Assembly: GCA_964635965.1 (NCBI GenBank)
Contig: CAZWQX010000102.1
Location: 1-14,063 of the forward strand
Length of the DNA stretch: 14,063 nucleotides
Direction of reading: 5' to 3'
Source of the DNA: JAKVAV01 sp964635965
GTDB taxonomy: Bacteria > Bacteroidota > Bacteroidia > Flavobacteriales_D > Cryomorphaceae
Positions 1-8,487 of the stretch are shown here, in pieces. Numbering within the stretch: the stretch's first letter is position 1; each line of letters opens with the position of its first letter. Made by a program: the position numbers and the translations under genes. The notes beneath the pieces are model-generated. The model did no database searches. It was given only the letters and a program-made list of their open reading frames with translations, and had not been told where the DNA came from.

Positions 1-441
1 CCAACGACTAGGATTCGCCCCATATCGCTCGCCGTATTCATGCAATGCTTCAACACTATCAATCAGAGGAGTGACGGAGTGTGATAAGAACATTACCTCT
101 TCTCTTTCTGAGAATTCTTCCTGGAGCACGGCAATATTGCTGCTCATTACAGGACAAATGGAAGGACATGTGGCAAAAAAGAAATCCGCCACGTATATTT
201 TGCCGTCAAATAGGCCATTTGTAATTGTATCACCCAGCTGGTTGATGAGAACAAAATCTGCGATTTTATGGTCTTTTGTTACACCTTGTACCGTAACATC
301 TACCAGCTTTGGGTTAACATCTGCAGGCTGATACACCTTTAGTACTTTCTGAGGTTTCAAAAGAGGGAATGCAACGACCATCCCTATTATCACTACACAA
401 GTGAATAATCCCACTGTGATAACCCAACTTTTTGCTTTCAT
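1..441 (-). CDS. SCO1/SenC family copper chaperone (3' end outside window)
   Basis: This gene runs off the left edge; 147 N-terminal residues are visible, starting at an ATG (439-441 on the complement). Residues about 6-25 form one hydrophobic segment, either an uncleaved membrane anchor or a signal, so the rest should be periplasmic. The thioredoxin-like fold is recognisable from VADFFFATCPSICPVM, with the copper-binding CxxxC pair at C92 and C96, followed by the conserved HSVTP region near residue 121. The third copper ligand of the family, a downstream His, would lie outside the window. SCO proteins deliver copper to the CuA site of cytochrome c oxidase and can act as thiol-disulfide reductases. 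The gene follows the acyl-CoA synthetase with an 81-nt gap, so it may be the last gene of that unit or have its own promoter. Family assignment is firm; the exact partner oxidase is unknown. Confidence 0.92.
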   Translation of the reverse strand, partial: MKAKSWVITVGLFTCVVIIGMVVAFPLLKPQKVLKVYQPADVNPKLVDVTVQGVTKDHKIADFVLINQLGDTITNGLFDGKIYVADFFFATCPSICPVMSSNIAVLQEEFSEREEVMFLSHSVTPLIDSVEALHEYGERYGANPSRW

Positions 442-476
442 ATCGTCGATTAAAACAACCCTTCTGAGGCGATTGT

Positions 477-506
477 TGGGTGCAAAGATTGCGAAATTAC
501 AATCTT
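477..506 (-). promoter_or_regulatory. Possible promoter and inverted repeat upstream of SCO gene
   Basis: The 81-nt gap between the acyl-CoA synthetase and SCO holds a perfect 7-bp inverted repeat (AAGATTG at 485-491, CAATCTT at 500-506, 8-nt loop). Read on the minus strand it is followed by AATCTTTGCA, one mismatch from the Bacteroidetes -7 box TAnnTTTG. No clear -33 TTG lies at the normal distance. There is no long T-run after the hairpin, so it is a poor terminator. It could be a weak promoter or an operator for SCO. Confidence 0.25.
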
Positions 507-522
507 GAAATAGTAACGATTA

Positions 523-2307
523 TCACTTGTTTAAAGGAGACGGTTCCGCGTAGATATCTTCAATTAAATTTTCGTAGCGAGCATGTATGGCTTTCCGCTT
601 GAGTTTGAGGGTGGGAGTGACCATATTATTATCCACGGTAAACTCATCATCCAGAAGTCTGAACTTCTTGATCTTTTCCCACTTACCAAATCCTTCATTG
701 TAATGATCTACCTCCTCTTGGAATCGCTCGAGAACTCGTTCATTGGAGAGCATTTTATCTCTAGAACCGCGATCTATGCCTTTACGATCACACCATTCTT
801 CCAAGAACTCGAAAGTGGGCACTATTAAAGCTGAAGGGTGTTTTCTATACTCGCCAATAACAATGATTTGTTCGATGAATCTGCTCTCCTTAAACGTATT
901 CTCCATTAGTTGTGGAGCAATGTATTTACCACCTGAAGTTTTGAAAATTTCTTTCTTACGATCGGTGATCTTTAGATATTCTCCATTTACTAACTCTCCG
1001 ATATCACCTGTATGAAACCATCCATCTTTGAGTACTTCATCCGTTAGATCGGGTCGATTGTAATACCCCATCATGACATTGGGACCTTTTACAAGGATCT
1101 CTCCGTCTTCGGCAATCTTCACATGCACATCGCGAATTGGTCTTCCCGTAGTTCCTATTTTCATACCCTTGTTATCAACTTCGTTAACACTGATAACCGG
1201 TGAGGTTTCGGTCAAACCATAACCTTCCAAAATCGGAATGTCGGCTGCGTTAAAAATTCTGGCCAATCTGGGGTTAAGAGCTGCACTTCCGCTTGCAACC
1301 GCTTTCACATTGCCACCTAAGGCTTCTTGCCACTTCGAGAAAATTAGCTTTCTGGCAATTTTTAGCTTCATTTCATATATGGGGCCGTTCGCTCCATATG
1401 GCTCGTATTTTTCACCGACTGAAACGGCCCAAAAGAACAATGACTTTTTTATTCCGCTCAGTGATGCTCCTTTATCTACAATCTTATCGTACACTTTTTC
1501 CAAGAGTCGAGGAACGGCAGTGAAAACCTGAGGTTGAACATCTCGAATATCATCGCCAATCGTATCCATGGACTCCGCGAAATAAAGAGATACGCCCGTG
1601 TAGGTGTACAGGTAAATGATCATTCGTTCATATATGTGGCAAAGGGGTAAGAAACTCACTCCCTTAGCATCGCTATCAACCGGAAGTCTCTCTTTACTTG
1701 CGATGGCATTGCTTGCGACATTTTTATGTGAAAGCATAACCCCCTTTGGCGTGCCTGTAGTTCCTGATGTATAGATCAATGTGGCAAGGTCCTCAGATTT
1801 CACATCTCCTTTGAGCTCCTCAATTTTTGCTAAATCAGGATCAGCATCGTGAATTTCCCACCAATGATGGGCGTCTGAAATTGGGTCAAACGTGTATATA
1901 TGTTGAACAGATGGCGATTTCTCTTTTGCTTTCCTAGCTTTTTCGAGGAGTTCTTCGTCAGAGACAAAAACGAGTTTTACTTCGGAGTCATTAAAGATAA
2001 ACGCGTAGTCTTCATCACTAATGGTTGGATAAACGGGAACATTTATTGCTCCTATTTGAAGAATTGCCAGATCGGCTATAACCCACTCAGGTCTGTTGTT
2101 AGCTATGACTGCTACCTTATCACCTGGTCCGATTCCCTTATTTAAAAGGCCCGAACTAACCTTGTTTGCCATATCAATGACCTCTTGAGTGGAATATGTT
2201 TTCCACTCTCCATTCACTTTTCCTGCCAAGGCATCCTTTTGAGGGAATTTGGCTAATTGATATGGGAAAAAGTCGAAGAGTCTTGTTTTATCTGCCTGAA
2301 GTTCCAT
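523..2307 (-). CDS. Long-chain fatty acid--CoA ligase (AMP-forming)
   Basis: The gene encodes a cytoplasmic or membrane-peripheral adenylate-forming enzyme that activates fatty acids to acyl-CoA via acyl-AMP. From the ATG at 2307 it is 594 residues, normal for the FadD15/long-chain synthetase group. The ANL motifs are in order: P-loop LIYTSGTTGTPKG (about 177-189), EGYGLTETSP (361-370), GWFHTGDIG (429-437), DRKKEIFKTSGGKYIAP (449-465), and the C-terminal TPTLKLKRK (564-572) carrying the presumed catalytic lysine. Start choice is uncertain. The frame stays open to a TTG at 2349 preceded by an SD-like AGAGGTGG, and another ATG lies at 2328. The ATG at 2307 gives the N-terminus MELQADKTRLFDF, which looks like the family's usual beginning. 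It ends TGATAA. It lies 84 nt downstream of the amidohydrolase and is probably co-transcribed. Chain-length preference cannot be read from sequence. Confidence 0.95.
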   Translation of the reverse strand: MELQADKTRLFDFFPYQLAKFPQKDALAGKVNGEWKTYSTQEVIDMANKVSSGLLNKGIGPGDKVAVIANNRPEWVIADLAILQIGAINVPVYPTISDEDYAFIFNDSEVKLVFVSDEELLEKARKAKEKSPSVQHIYTFDPISDAHHWWEIHDADPDLAKIEELKGDVKSEDLATLIYTSGTTGTPKGVMLSHKNVASNAIASKERLPVDSDAKGVSFLPLCHIYERMIIYLYTYTGVSLYFAESMDTIGDDIRDVQPQVFTAVPRLLEKVYDKIVDKGASLSGIKKSLFFWAVSVGEKYEPYGANGPIYEMKLKIARKLIFSKWQEALGGNVKAVASGSAALNPRLARIFNAADIPILEGYGLTETSPVISVNEVDNKGMKIGTTGRPIRDVHVKIAEDGEILVKGPNVMMGYYNRPDLTDEVLKDGWFHTGDIGELVNGEYLKITDRKKEIFKTSGGKYIAPQLMENTFKESRFIEQIIVIGEYRKHPSALIVPTFEFLEEWCDRKGIDRGSRDKMLSNERVLERFQEEVDHYNEGFGKWEKIKKFRLLDDEFTVDNNMVTPTLKLKRKAIHARYENLIEDIYAEPSPLNK

Positions 2308-2391
2308 AAAATCTTGCGATTGAGGCATCCAAAATAAGGATAATTTCAAATGGAATCCACCTCTTGTCCTTTACCTGATTCGGGGTATGAA

Positions 2392-4023
2392 TCAGTTCAC
2401 TTTTTTGCCATCTAAAAAAGTTGCGACTACTTTCGTCTTTAGTATTTGCTGTTCGGAGGCCTTCAAAAGGTCATGATCAAGAACCACAAAATCTGCAAGT
2501 TTTCCGGAAGTCAAACTACCCTTTTCATTTTCTTCAAATGAGGCCAGTGCCGGCCAGATCGTCAATCCTCTCAGTGCATCCTCCCTGTCTAAGGCTTGCT
2601 CTGGTTGAAAAGGCTCGTCATCAATTGTGTGAGGACTTTTTCTAAAAGCTGCAGCATAAAAATTGTTGATAGGCGATATTGGTTCAACCGGAAAATCCGT
2701 ACCAAGGGGTATCCAGCCTAGTTGATCCTTAAGGCTCCTGAAAGAATAGCTATGATCAATTCTTTCTGATCCCAGTCTATCTTCTGCCCAACCTTTGTCA
2801 GAGGTTGCATGTACCGGTTGAACAGAAGGAATAATTCCGTATTCCCCATAATATTTGCGATCTTCCGGTGAAACAACTTGTGCGTGTTCAATTCTCCACC
2901 TTCTATCCGTTAATTCGGTGAGCACATCTGCATAAATCTTCAGTACAAACGCATTCGCTGAATCGCCAATGCAATGGGTGCATACCTGAAAGTCATTTCT
3001 TTTAGCGGTCTCAGCAAAATGTCTGATTGTAGAATCCGATATTAATCTGAGCCCGTAATTCTCGGGGTCGTCTGAGTAGGGCTTTTTTAGTAATGCTCCT
3101 CTCGATCCTAAAGCTCCATCGGCATAAATCTTCACGGAATTGACATGAAGTCTTTCTGTTTTTAAAGGCCCATTCTCCATGTATTCGAGTGCTTTCTCGC
3201 TCTGACTGAGCATGGCATAAACGCGAATCGATAGTTCTCCTGCTTTTTGCAAGCTATCTAAAAGCAAAATGTCTTTTACAGGTAATCCCGCGTCCGTTAC
3301 GGAGGTTAGACCTGCTTCAAAGCATTCTTCCTCGGCCTTTTTAAACAGTTGAATTTGATAGTCTAACCCCATAGGTTTTATGAACTCGCTTGCATATTCT
3401 TCAGCACGATCAAGCAAAATACCTGTGAGGTCACCGTCTTGATCTTTTTCGATCAATCCGCCTGGAATAAAGGTGTCGTCATCTATTCCACTTCTTCTCA
3501 ATGCCTCCGAATTTACCAAAGCAGCATGACCATCAACTCTTGTCAAGTGAACAGGCCGATTGGGAAACAAGCTATCCAATATGGCTTTGTTGGGAAATGA
3601 TTTGTTTTCCCAAGTATTATTATCCCAACCACGCCCTACAATCCATTCCCTTTCAGATTTGGCAACAAACGTTCGTATTCGTTCTACAACTTCACCGAAA
3701 GAATCAGACCCAAAAAGGTTTATTTCTCCCTTGTTCCTTGCAAAGCCCATGAAATGAGAGTGGGCATCGTAAAATCCGGGATAGATATATTTCTTACGAG
3801 CGTCATATTTTTCTTTGGCTCTGTACCGATTCAAGATCTCTCTTTCAGGACCTAATTCAATGATTTTTCCATCCTTGATTGCCATTGCCTCGTAGATATT
3901 AAACTCTTCATCTACCGTGTAGATGACAGCATTATGAACCACGAGATCAGCCTCTTCTGATTGGTAACATCCCGTGATTAAAAGGAGGATAAGAAGACTA
4001 AGACTTCTGAAGAAGGTACGCAT
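2392..4023 (-). CDS. Lipoprotein amidohydrolase, family 3 (YtcJ-like)
   Basis: This 543-residue metal-dependent hydrolase starts with a lipoprotein signal (hydrophobic LSLLILLLITGC, lipobox cysteine C19), so it should be lipid-anchored in the cell envelope rather than cytosolic. The amidohydrolase signature is complete: DAHSH with H88 and H90, VKIYADGALG with K298, THCIGD with H350, RIEHAQ with H380 and GTDFPVEP with D443. The C-terminal GSLTSGKLADFVVLD is the usual composite beta-sandwich edge of the family. Members hydrolyse C-N bonds of amides or cyclic amides, but the substrate cannot be inferred. The start codon overlaps the 3' end of the upstream SDR gene by 26 nt in a different frame and no SD is visible, which suggests translational coupling. 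Confidence 0.93.
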   Translation of the reverse strand: MRTFFRSLSLLILLLITGCYQSEEADLVVHNAVIYTVDEEFNIYEAMAIKDGKIIELGPEREILNRYRAKEKYDARKKYIYPGFYDAHSHFMGFARNKGEINLFGSDSFGEVVERIRTFVAKSEREWIVGRGWDNNTWENKSFPNKAILDSLFPNRPVHLTRVDGHAALVNSEALRRSGIDDDTFIPGGLIEKDQDGDLTGILLDRAEEYASEFIKPMGLDYQIQLFKKAEEECFEAGLTSVTDAGLPVKDILLLDSLQKAGELSIRVYAMLSQSEKALEYMENGPLKTERLHVNSVKIYADGALGSRGALLKKPYSDDPENYGLRLISDSTIRHFAETAKRNDFQVCTHCIGDSANAFVLKIYADVLTELTDRRWRIEHAQVVSPEDRKYYGEYGIIPSVQPVHATSDKGWAEDRLGSERIDHSYSFRSLKDQLGWIPLGTDFPVEPISPINNFYAAAFRKSPHTIDDEPFQPEQALDREDALRGLTIWPALASFEENEKGSLTSGKLADFVVLDHDLLKASEQQILKTKVVATFLDGKKVN

Positions 4024-4747
4024 TGGCTTGAGCAGTTGGGGTTACTTCGAGGTCATTTATGCAAACATGTTGCGGAGATTCAATGGCAAAAAGCACGCAT
4101 CTGGCAATGTCTTCGGCGATCAAGGCCTCAAATCCCGAATATACTTGTTGGGCTTTCTGAGAATCGCCTTTATACCTAACAAGTGAAAACTCGGTGTCTG
4201 CCAATCCAGGCCTTATTTGGCTAACGCGAATTCCATAACTGAGTAATTCAATGCGCATGGCTTTAGAAAGTGCATTAACGGCGTGTTTTGAAGCGCAATA
4301 AACATTTCCTCCCGGATATACTTCCGTACCTGCAATTGACCCAATATTTATTATATGTCCGTTGGCAGAATTTTTTATTCGGGGAAGCAAGGCTTGGGTG
4401 ATGTATAAGAGACCTTTCACATTCGTATCTAGCATTATTTCCCAATCACGTGATTCGCCTGACTCAATGAATGACTTGCCAAGTGCGAGGCCAGCATTAT
4501 TTATCAGAATATCTATATCGCTCCAGTCATTTGGTAAAGAATTGATTGCTTCAATGGTCTTTTCCTTATCCATAATATCAAAGGAGAGTGTTTTCACCTT
4601 TTCCAGTGAATTCAATTCCGTTTCTAGAGACTTCAATCTTTCTTCTCGCCTTCCACATATTATTATTCTGTAACCTGCAGTTGATAAGGTTTTGGCACAG
4701 GCGTAGCCAAAACCAGCAGTGGCGCCTGTTATTAGGGCTGTTCTCAT
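3998..4747 (-). CDS. Short-chain dehydrogenase, YdfG-like
   Basis: The product is a 249-residue classical SDR oxidoreductase, a normal length for the family. It shows the nucleotide-binding TGATAGFG (7-14), with R33/R34 after the second beta strand suggesting NADP preference. It also has NNAG (83-86), the catalytic S137 in INIGSIAG and the YxxxK pair Y150/K154. The segment RPGLADTEFSLVRYKGD (180-195) is close to that of E. coli YdfG, an NADP-dependent 3-hydroxy acid/serine dehydrogenase, so a similar hydroxyacid or aldehyde substrate is plausible but unproven. Its ATG overlaps the TGA of the upstream membrane protein (ATGA) and its 3' end overlaps the amidohydrolase start, placing it inside a tightly coupled operon. 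Confidence 0.94.
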   Translation of the reverse strand: MRTALITGATAGFGYACAKTLSTAGYRIIICGRREERLKSLETELNSLEKVKTLSFDIMDKEKTIEAINSLPNDWSDIDILINNAGLALGKSFIESGESRDWEIMLDTNVKGLLYITQALLPRIKNSANGHIINIGSIAGTEVYPGGNVYCASKHAVNALSKAMRIELLSYGIRVSQIRPGLADTEFSLVRYKGDSQKAQQVYSGFEALIAEDIARCVLFAIESPQHVCINDLEVTPTAQANAYLLQKS

Positions 4748-6063
4748 AATCTTTTCAAGAATTTTCTAATGAACGGAATTCTTCTTTGGAGTAGAATATG
4801 ATCCGTTAGAGCGAATAGCAAAACAAAGAGAAATATTAGTGCCGGAAGTTTGTATCTAACTACGGCTCCTAAGACAGGAACTACCTCACCTATAAGAATT
4901 CCCAGAACTAGTACAAAGCTCAAAGAGAAAGCAATGATTGGAATTCCCAGACCATATGGTCTTCGAAAATTCCATACGGCGAGAATCAAAATAATCAGTA
5001 GAATAAAATTCTCAATGGCCGCGGGAATGTAGAGTAAATTGGAAGATTCCCATGGCCAAGGACGCAGATAAGTCACGACCAGCGCATTTGGAGATTGAAG
5101 AACTATATCGCTCGCAGTGGTTACTTGAGGAAGTTCAATTAAGGATCCTGAATCCGCATCTTCTGCAACATTATAAAATGCCTCTTGCTTTAAGCGCATT
5201 TTTTCAGGAATGTTTAATTCCGGATGAAACATCCGGCCTGAAAAAATTAAAATCAACAAGAGCAGGTGGGGGATCCCAAACATAATCCAGAAGTTTTGCC
5301 TTCTGAATAATGCCGCAATTAACAGTCCAATAGCTGCAGGCAAAAGGGCGAAAAATACATAGCCCTTAGTCACAATCAGAAGAAGTGCACCAATGATCAG
5401 ACCTCCCGAGTTCCTTAGTTGAAACTCTCCATAAACAAAACGCATAATACCGCGAAAAAAGAGCCCTAGGCCCAACAGCAATATGGGCTCTTTTAAAACT
5501 CCCGATCCCCAAAAAAGAACAGTTGGTAACAAGTGAACTGCCGTAAACATCGCTACCCGCTTGCGTGGGAAATATCTTATTAAAACCTTTAATATGGCCG
5601 TACTACCGATTAGTGAAAGAAAACACCAGAAGGCAATATGAACGTGATAGTATCCTCTGCTGAGAGGCATGAGTAAGGCGTTGGCTCGAATGATCGTCTT
5701 ATTGTCGTTGTAAAACCCAACGGGATACTGTCGTTCCATATGAGTCATTCGATTGTAATAAGACAATGCTTTTTCGTCGTCTTCAATGCCATACCCGGTA
5801 ATTAACTTGAAATAGGTACTGTAACCCTCCTCCCTTGACTCGAAAATGATCTTTGCATCATCGAAAAATCGATAAGTGTCTCCAGTTTCTCTATCGTTAT
5901 AATGAGATGAGTACAACCATCCCAGAGTAAATCCTGCTATTAGTTTAAGTGCGAATACTAAAAGGATGTAACGAGTCGGGATTCCGGTAAGCTTGAAATA
6001 TTTCCACTTCGTGATCAGTAGAACAAACAATCCAGCGTATAAAATAAAGAGGAATCCGGCCAA
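4744..6063 (-). CDS. Polytopic membrane protein of unknown function
   Basis: I do not recognise this 439-residue protein. It has about 9-11 hydrophobic segments: two near the N-terminus (about 2-19 and 32-51), a polar roughly 70-residue stretch with many acidic and aromatic residues (GDTYRFFDDAK), then several closely spaced helices and a C-terminal pair around VVRYKLPALIFLFVLLFAL. The motif FWGSGVLKEPILL and the RYKLP segment before the last helix recall membrane glycosyltransferases and O-antigen polymerase-like proteins, but the likeness is weak and I do not assign a function. The start is a TTG at 6061-6063. The frame stays open for 27 codons upstream without an ATG or GTG, and the first internal ATG is beyond residue 100, so TTG is the best choice. 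It is probably the first gene of the minus-strand operon and is divergent from purL across 156 bp. Confidence 0.8.
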   Translation of the reverse strand: MAGFLFILYAGLFVLLITKWKYFKLTGIPTRYILLVFALKLIAGFTLGWLYSSHYNDRETGDTYRFFDDAKIIFESREEGYSTYFKLITGYGIEDDEKALSYYNRMTHMERQYPVGFYNDNKTIIRANALLMPLSRGYYHVHIAFWCFLSLIGSTAILKVLIRYFPRKRVAMFTAVHLLPTVLFWGSGVLKEPILLLGLGLFFRGIMRFVYGEFQLRNSGGLIIGALLLIVTKGYVFFALLPAAIGLLIAALFRRQNFWIMFGIPHLLLLILIFSGRMFHPELNIPEKMRLKQEAFYNVAEDADSGSLIELPQVTTASDIVLQSPNALVVTYLRPWPWESSNLLYIPAAIENFILLIILILAVWNFRRPYGLGIPIIAFSLSFVLVLGILIGEVVPVLGAVVRYKLPALIFLFVLLFALTDHILLQRRIPFIRKFLKRL

Positions 6064-6187
6064 AGCGATTTTTGGCTCTAAAATAAGGTCTTTGCCCTTT
6101 TTCGAGACTTCATTTCCAACAATCTTATCGACACTTATTTTTTTCTATTCGGTTGTCTTATTCACGCCGTCTTACTCGGTAAATAAC

Positions 6188-6195
6188 TACTTTTG
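6188..6195 (+). promoter_or_regulatory. Putative -7 box of purL promoter
   Basis: TACTTTTG matches the Bacteroidetes primary-sigma -7 consensus TAnnTTTG exactly and ends 24 nt before the purL ATG. A TSS some 6-8 nt downstream would leave a short leader of about 18 nt. No convincing -33 TTG is found 17-23 nt upstream; the nearest TTG (6153-6155) is too far. No purine riboswitch-like fold is visible in the 156-bp intergenic region shared with the divergent operon. Confidence 0.45.
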
Positions 6196-6219
6196 ACGAA
6201 CATTTGACACGTTCATTTT

Positions 6220-8472
6220 ATGCAAACAGCTACCCACGAAGAAGCAACCCTTGAACAGGCCAAAGATCTCGGATTACTTGACGAAGAGTTCCAGCGAATT
6301 ATTGAGATTTTACGTCGCACACCAAATTTCACTGAACTGAGCATTTTCAGCATCATGTGGTCCGAGCACTGTTCCTATAAAAACAGTATCAAGTGGCTTA
6401 AAACTTTACCGAAAAAAGGCCCTCACTTACTTGTAGAAGCTGGTGAGGAGAATGCCGGATTGGTTGATATTGGAGATGGATTGGCATGTGCATTTAAGAT
6501 TGAGTCTCATAATCACCCTTCGGCCATAGAACCTTACCAAGGAGCCGCCACAGGTGTCGGGGGTATTAATCGTGACATTTTTACAATGGGCGCAAGACCA
6601 ATTGCCCAGTTGAATAGTTTGCGTTTCGGGCCAATTTCCAGTGAACACACCAAATGGCTTTTGCGTGGAGTAGTTAAAGGAATTGGTGATTATGGAAATG
6701 CTTTTGGAATTCCGGTTCTGGGAGGTGAAGTGTTCTTTGATGAAAGCTACAGCACGAATCCATTGGTAAATGCTATGAGTGTTGGAATAGTGGATGTAGA
6801 CAAAACATTAAGTGCAACATCTTACGGTGTCGGCAATCCGGTTTACATAGTGGGTTCATCTACGGGTAAGGATGGAATCAACGGAGCCTCTTTTGCCTCG
6901 AAGGATATAACCGATGAATCAGCAGATGACTTACCATCGGTTCAAGTAGGGGACCCATTTCAAGAAAAATTGCTCTTAGAGGCAACATTGGAATTGGCCC
7001 AAACAGATGCCGTCGTTGGAATGCAGGATATGGGTGCCGCAGGAATTACATGTTCTACCAGCGAAATGAGTGCTGATGGCGGGTTTGGAATGGTTATCGA
7101 TCTGGACAAGGTACCTACTCGTCAAGATGGAATGTTGCCATTTGAAATTCTCTTGAGTGAGTCACAAGAGAGAATGTTGGTAGTTGTTCATAAGGGTAAG
7201 GAAAAAATCGTTGAGGACGTTTTCGAAAAATGGGATTTACACGCTGTTCAGATAGGCGAGGTTACTGAAGGGGGGCAGCTCGAATATTTCATGCACAATG
7301 AAAAAGTGGCTTCCGTTCCCGCTCATGATCTTGTTTTAGGAGGAGGAGCTCCCGTTTACGATCGCGAATACAAAGAACCTGCATACTTTGCCGAAAACAA
7401 TAAGTTCAATATTGATCAAGTCGAAGAGCCTTCCAATTATCCGGACGTAGCGATGTCGCTTTTGGCGAACCCTAACATCGCCTCTAAGAGATGGGTATAT
7501 GAGCAATATGATTCGATGGTAGGTACCAGAAATGTGACTACTAACGGACCCTCAGATGCAGGAGTAGCTTACATTAAAGGAACTGAAAGAGGTATTGCCA
7601 TGACCGTGGATTGTAACGCACGTTATGTGCATAACGATCCTAAGAAAGGAGCTTCAATCGCGGTAGCTGAAGCGGCAAGAAACATCGTTTGTGCAGGTGG
7701 AAATCCATCAGCAATTACGAATTGTCTCAACTTCGGAAACCCATATAATCCTGAAGCCTATTGGCAGTTTGTAATGGCTGTGCAAGGCATGGGTGAAGCT
7801 TGCGAAAAGTTCAAAACCCCGGTTACGGGTGGTAACGTGAGTTTTTACAACCAAACGGTAAGGGAAAATGGAAGTGCGGTTCCCGTATTTCCCACTCCCA
7901 CAATTGGTATGATTGGTTTAGTGGATGATGTGAATAAAGTAATGACACTTGACTTCAAGAACAAGGGTGACCTCATTTTCCTAATCGGAGAAAGTGTAAA
8001 TGATATATCTTCCAGCGAATACCTTTATTCTATAAAAGGAATTAAACGCTCTCAGGCGCCACATTTCGATTTCGATAAGGAGTTGGCAGTTCAGGCTGCG
8101 ACTTCAGCAATTATAAGATCCGGTTCGATAAATGCCGTTCACGATGTTTCAGATGGGGGATTGTTTACTACCCTGGTAGAGATGGGATTAAACCGAGGTT
8201 TTGGGTTTGACATCACCTCTGATGCCGATATCCGAATGGATGCTTTCTTATTTGGTGAAGCTCAGAGTAGGGTAGTTGTAAGCCTTTCACCTGAGAATGA
8301 AGATGAGTTCATTGAGACGCTTCAAGAACAAGGAGTACCATTTACTCTTTTGGGACATGTTACCAGGGGTAAAATGATGGTGGACGATTCTCACTTCGGT
8401 TTTATTGATGATGCAGCTGATATTTATTTAAATAGTTTGCAACGAAACATGGATAAGTCTGTTAATGGATAA
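6220..8472 (+). CDS. purL: Phosphoribosylformylglycinamidine synthase subunit PurL
   Basis: PurL catalyses the ATP-dependent conversion of FGAR to FGAM, the fourth step of de novo purine synthesis, in the cytoplasm. At 750 residues it is the small form (Bacillus-like, about 740 residues). It lacks the fused glutaminase of the large 1200-1300-residue enzyme, so it needs separate PurS and PurQ subunits, which are not in this window. Visible motifs are WSEHCSYKNS (47-56), KIESHNHP (93-100), GGINRDIFTMGARP (114-127) and GMQDMGAAGITCSTSEM (about 267-283). The second half carries the duplicated AIRS-like ATP-binding domains. The ATG follows a -7 box by about 24 nt, with no SD. tpx follows 15 nt after the TAA stop, so the two are likely co-transcribed. 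Confidence 0.97.
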   Translation: MQTATHEEATLEQAKDLGLLDEEFQRIIEILRRTPNFTELSIFSIMWSEHCSYKNSIKWLKTLPKKGPHLLVEAGEENAGLVDIGDGLACAFKIESHNHPSAIEPYQGAATGVGGINRDIFTMGARPIAQLNSLRFGPISSEHTKWLLRGVVKGIGDYGNAFGIPVLGGEVFFDESYSTNPLVNAMSVGIVDVDKTLSATSYGVGNPVYIVGSSTGKDGINGASFASKDITDESADDLPSVQVGDPFQEKLLLEATLELAQTDAVVGMQDMGAAGITCSTSEMSADGGFGMVIDLDKVPTRQDGMLPFEILLSESQERMLVVVHKGKEKIVEDVFEKWDLHAVQIGEVTEGGQLEYFMHNEKVASVPAHDLVLGGGAPVYDREYKEPAYFAENNKFNIDQVEEPSNYPDVAMSLLANPNIASKRWVYEQYDSMVGTRNVTTNGPSDAGVAYIKGTERGIAMTVDCNARYVHNDPKKGASIAVAEAARNIVCAGGNPSAITNCLNFGNPYNPEAYWQFVMAVQGMGEACEKFKTPVTGGNVSFYNQTVRENGSAVPVFPTPTIGMIGLVDDVNKVMTLDFKNKGDLIFLIGESVNDISSSEYLYSIKGIKRSQAPHFDFDKELAVQAATSAIIRSGSINAVHDVSDGGLFTTLVEMGLNRGFGFDITSDADIRMDAFLFGEAQSRVVVSLSPENEDEFIETLQEQGVPFTLLGHVTRGKMMVDDSHFGFIDDAADIYLNSLQRNMDKSVNG

Positions 8473-8487
8473 ACGAAACCATATAAA

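Noticed and set aside
71..331. Plus-strand open frame of 86 codons
   Set aside because: It is antisense to the SCO gene, whose conserved motifs fix the coding strand.
6064..6219. Purine riboswitch or PurR-type operator before purL
   Set aside because: No conserved purine-aptamer core or clear palindromic operator was seen; the -7 box leaves only a short leader.
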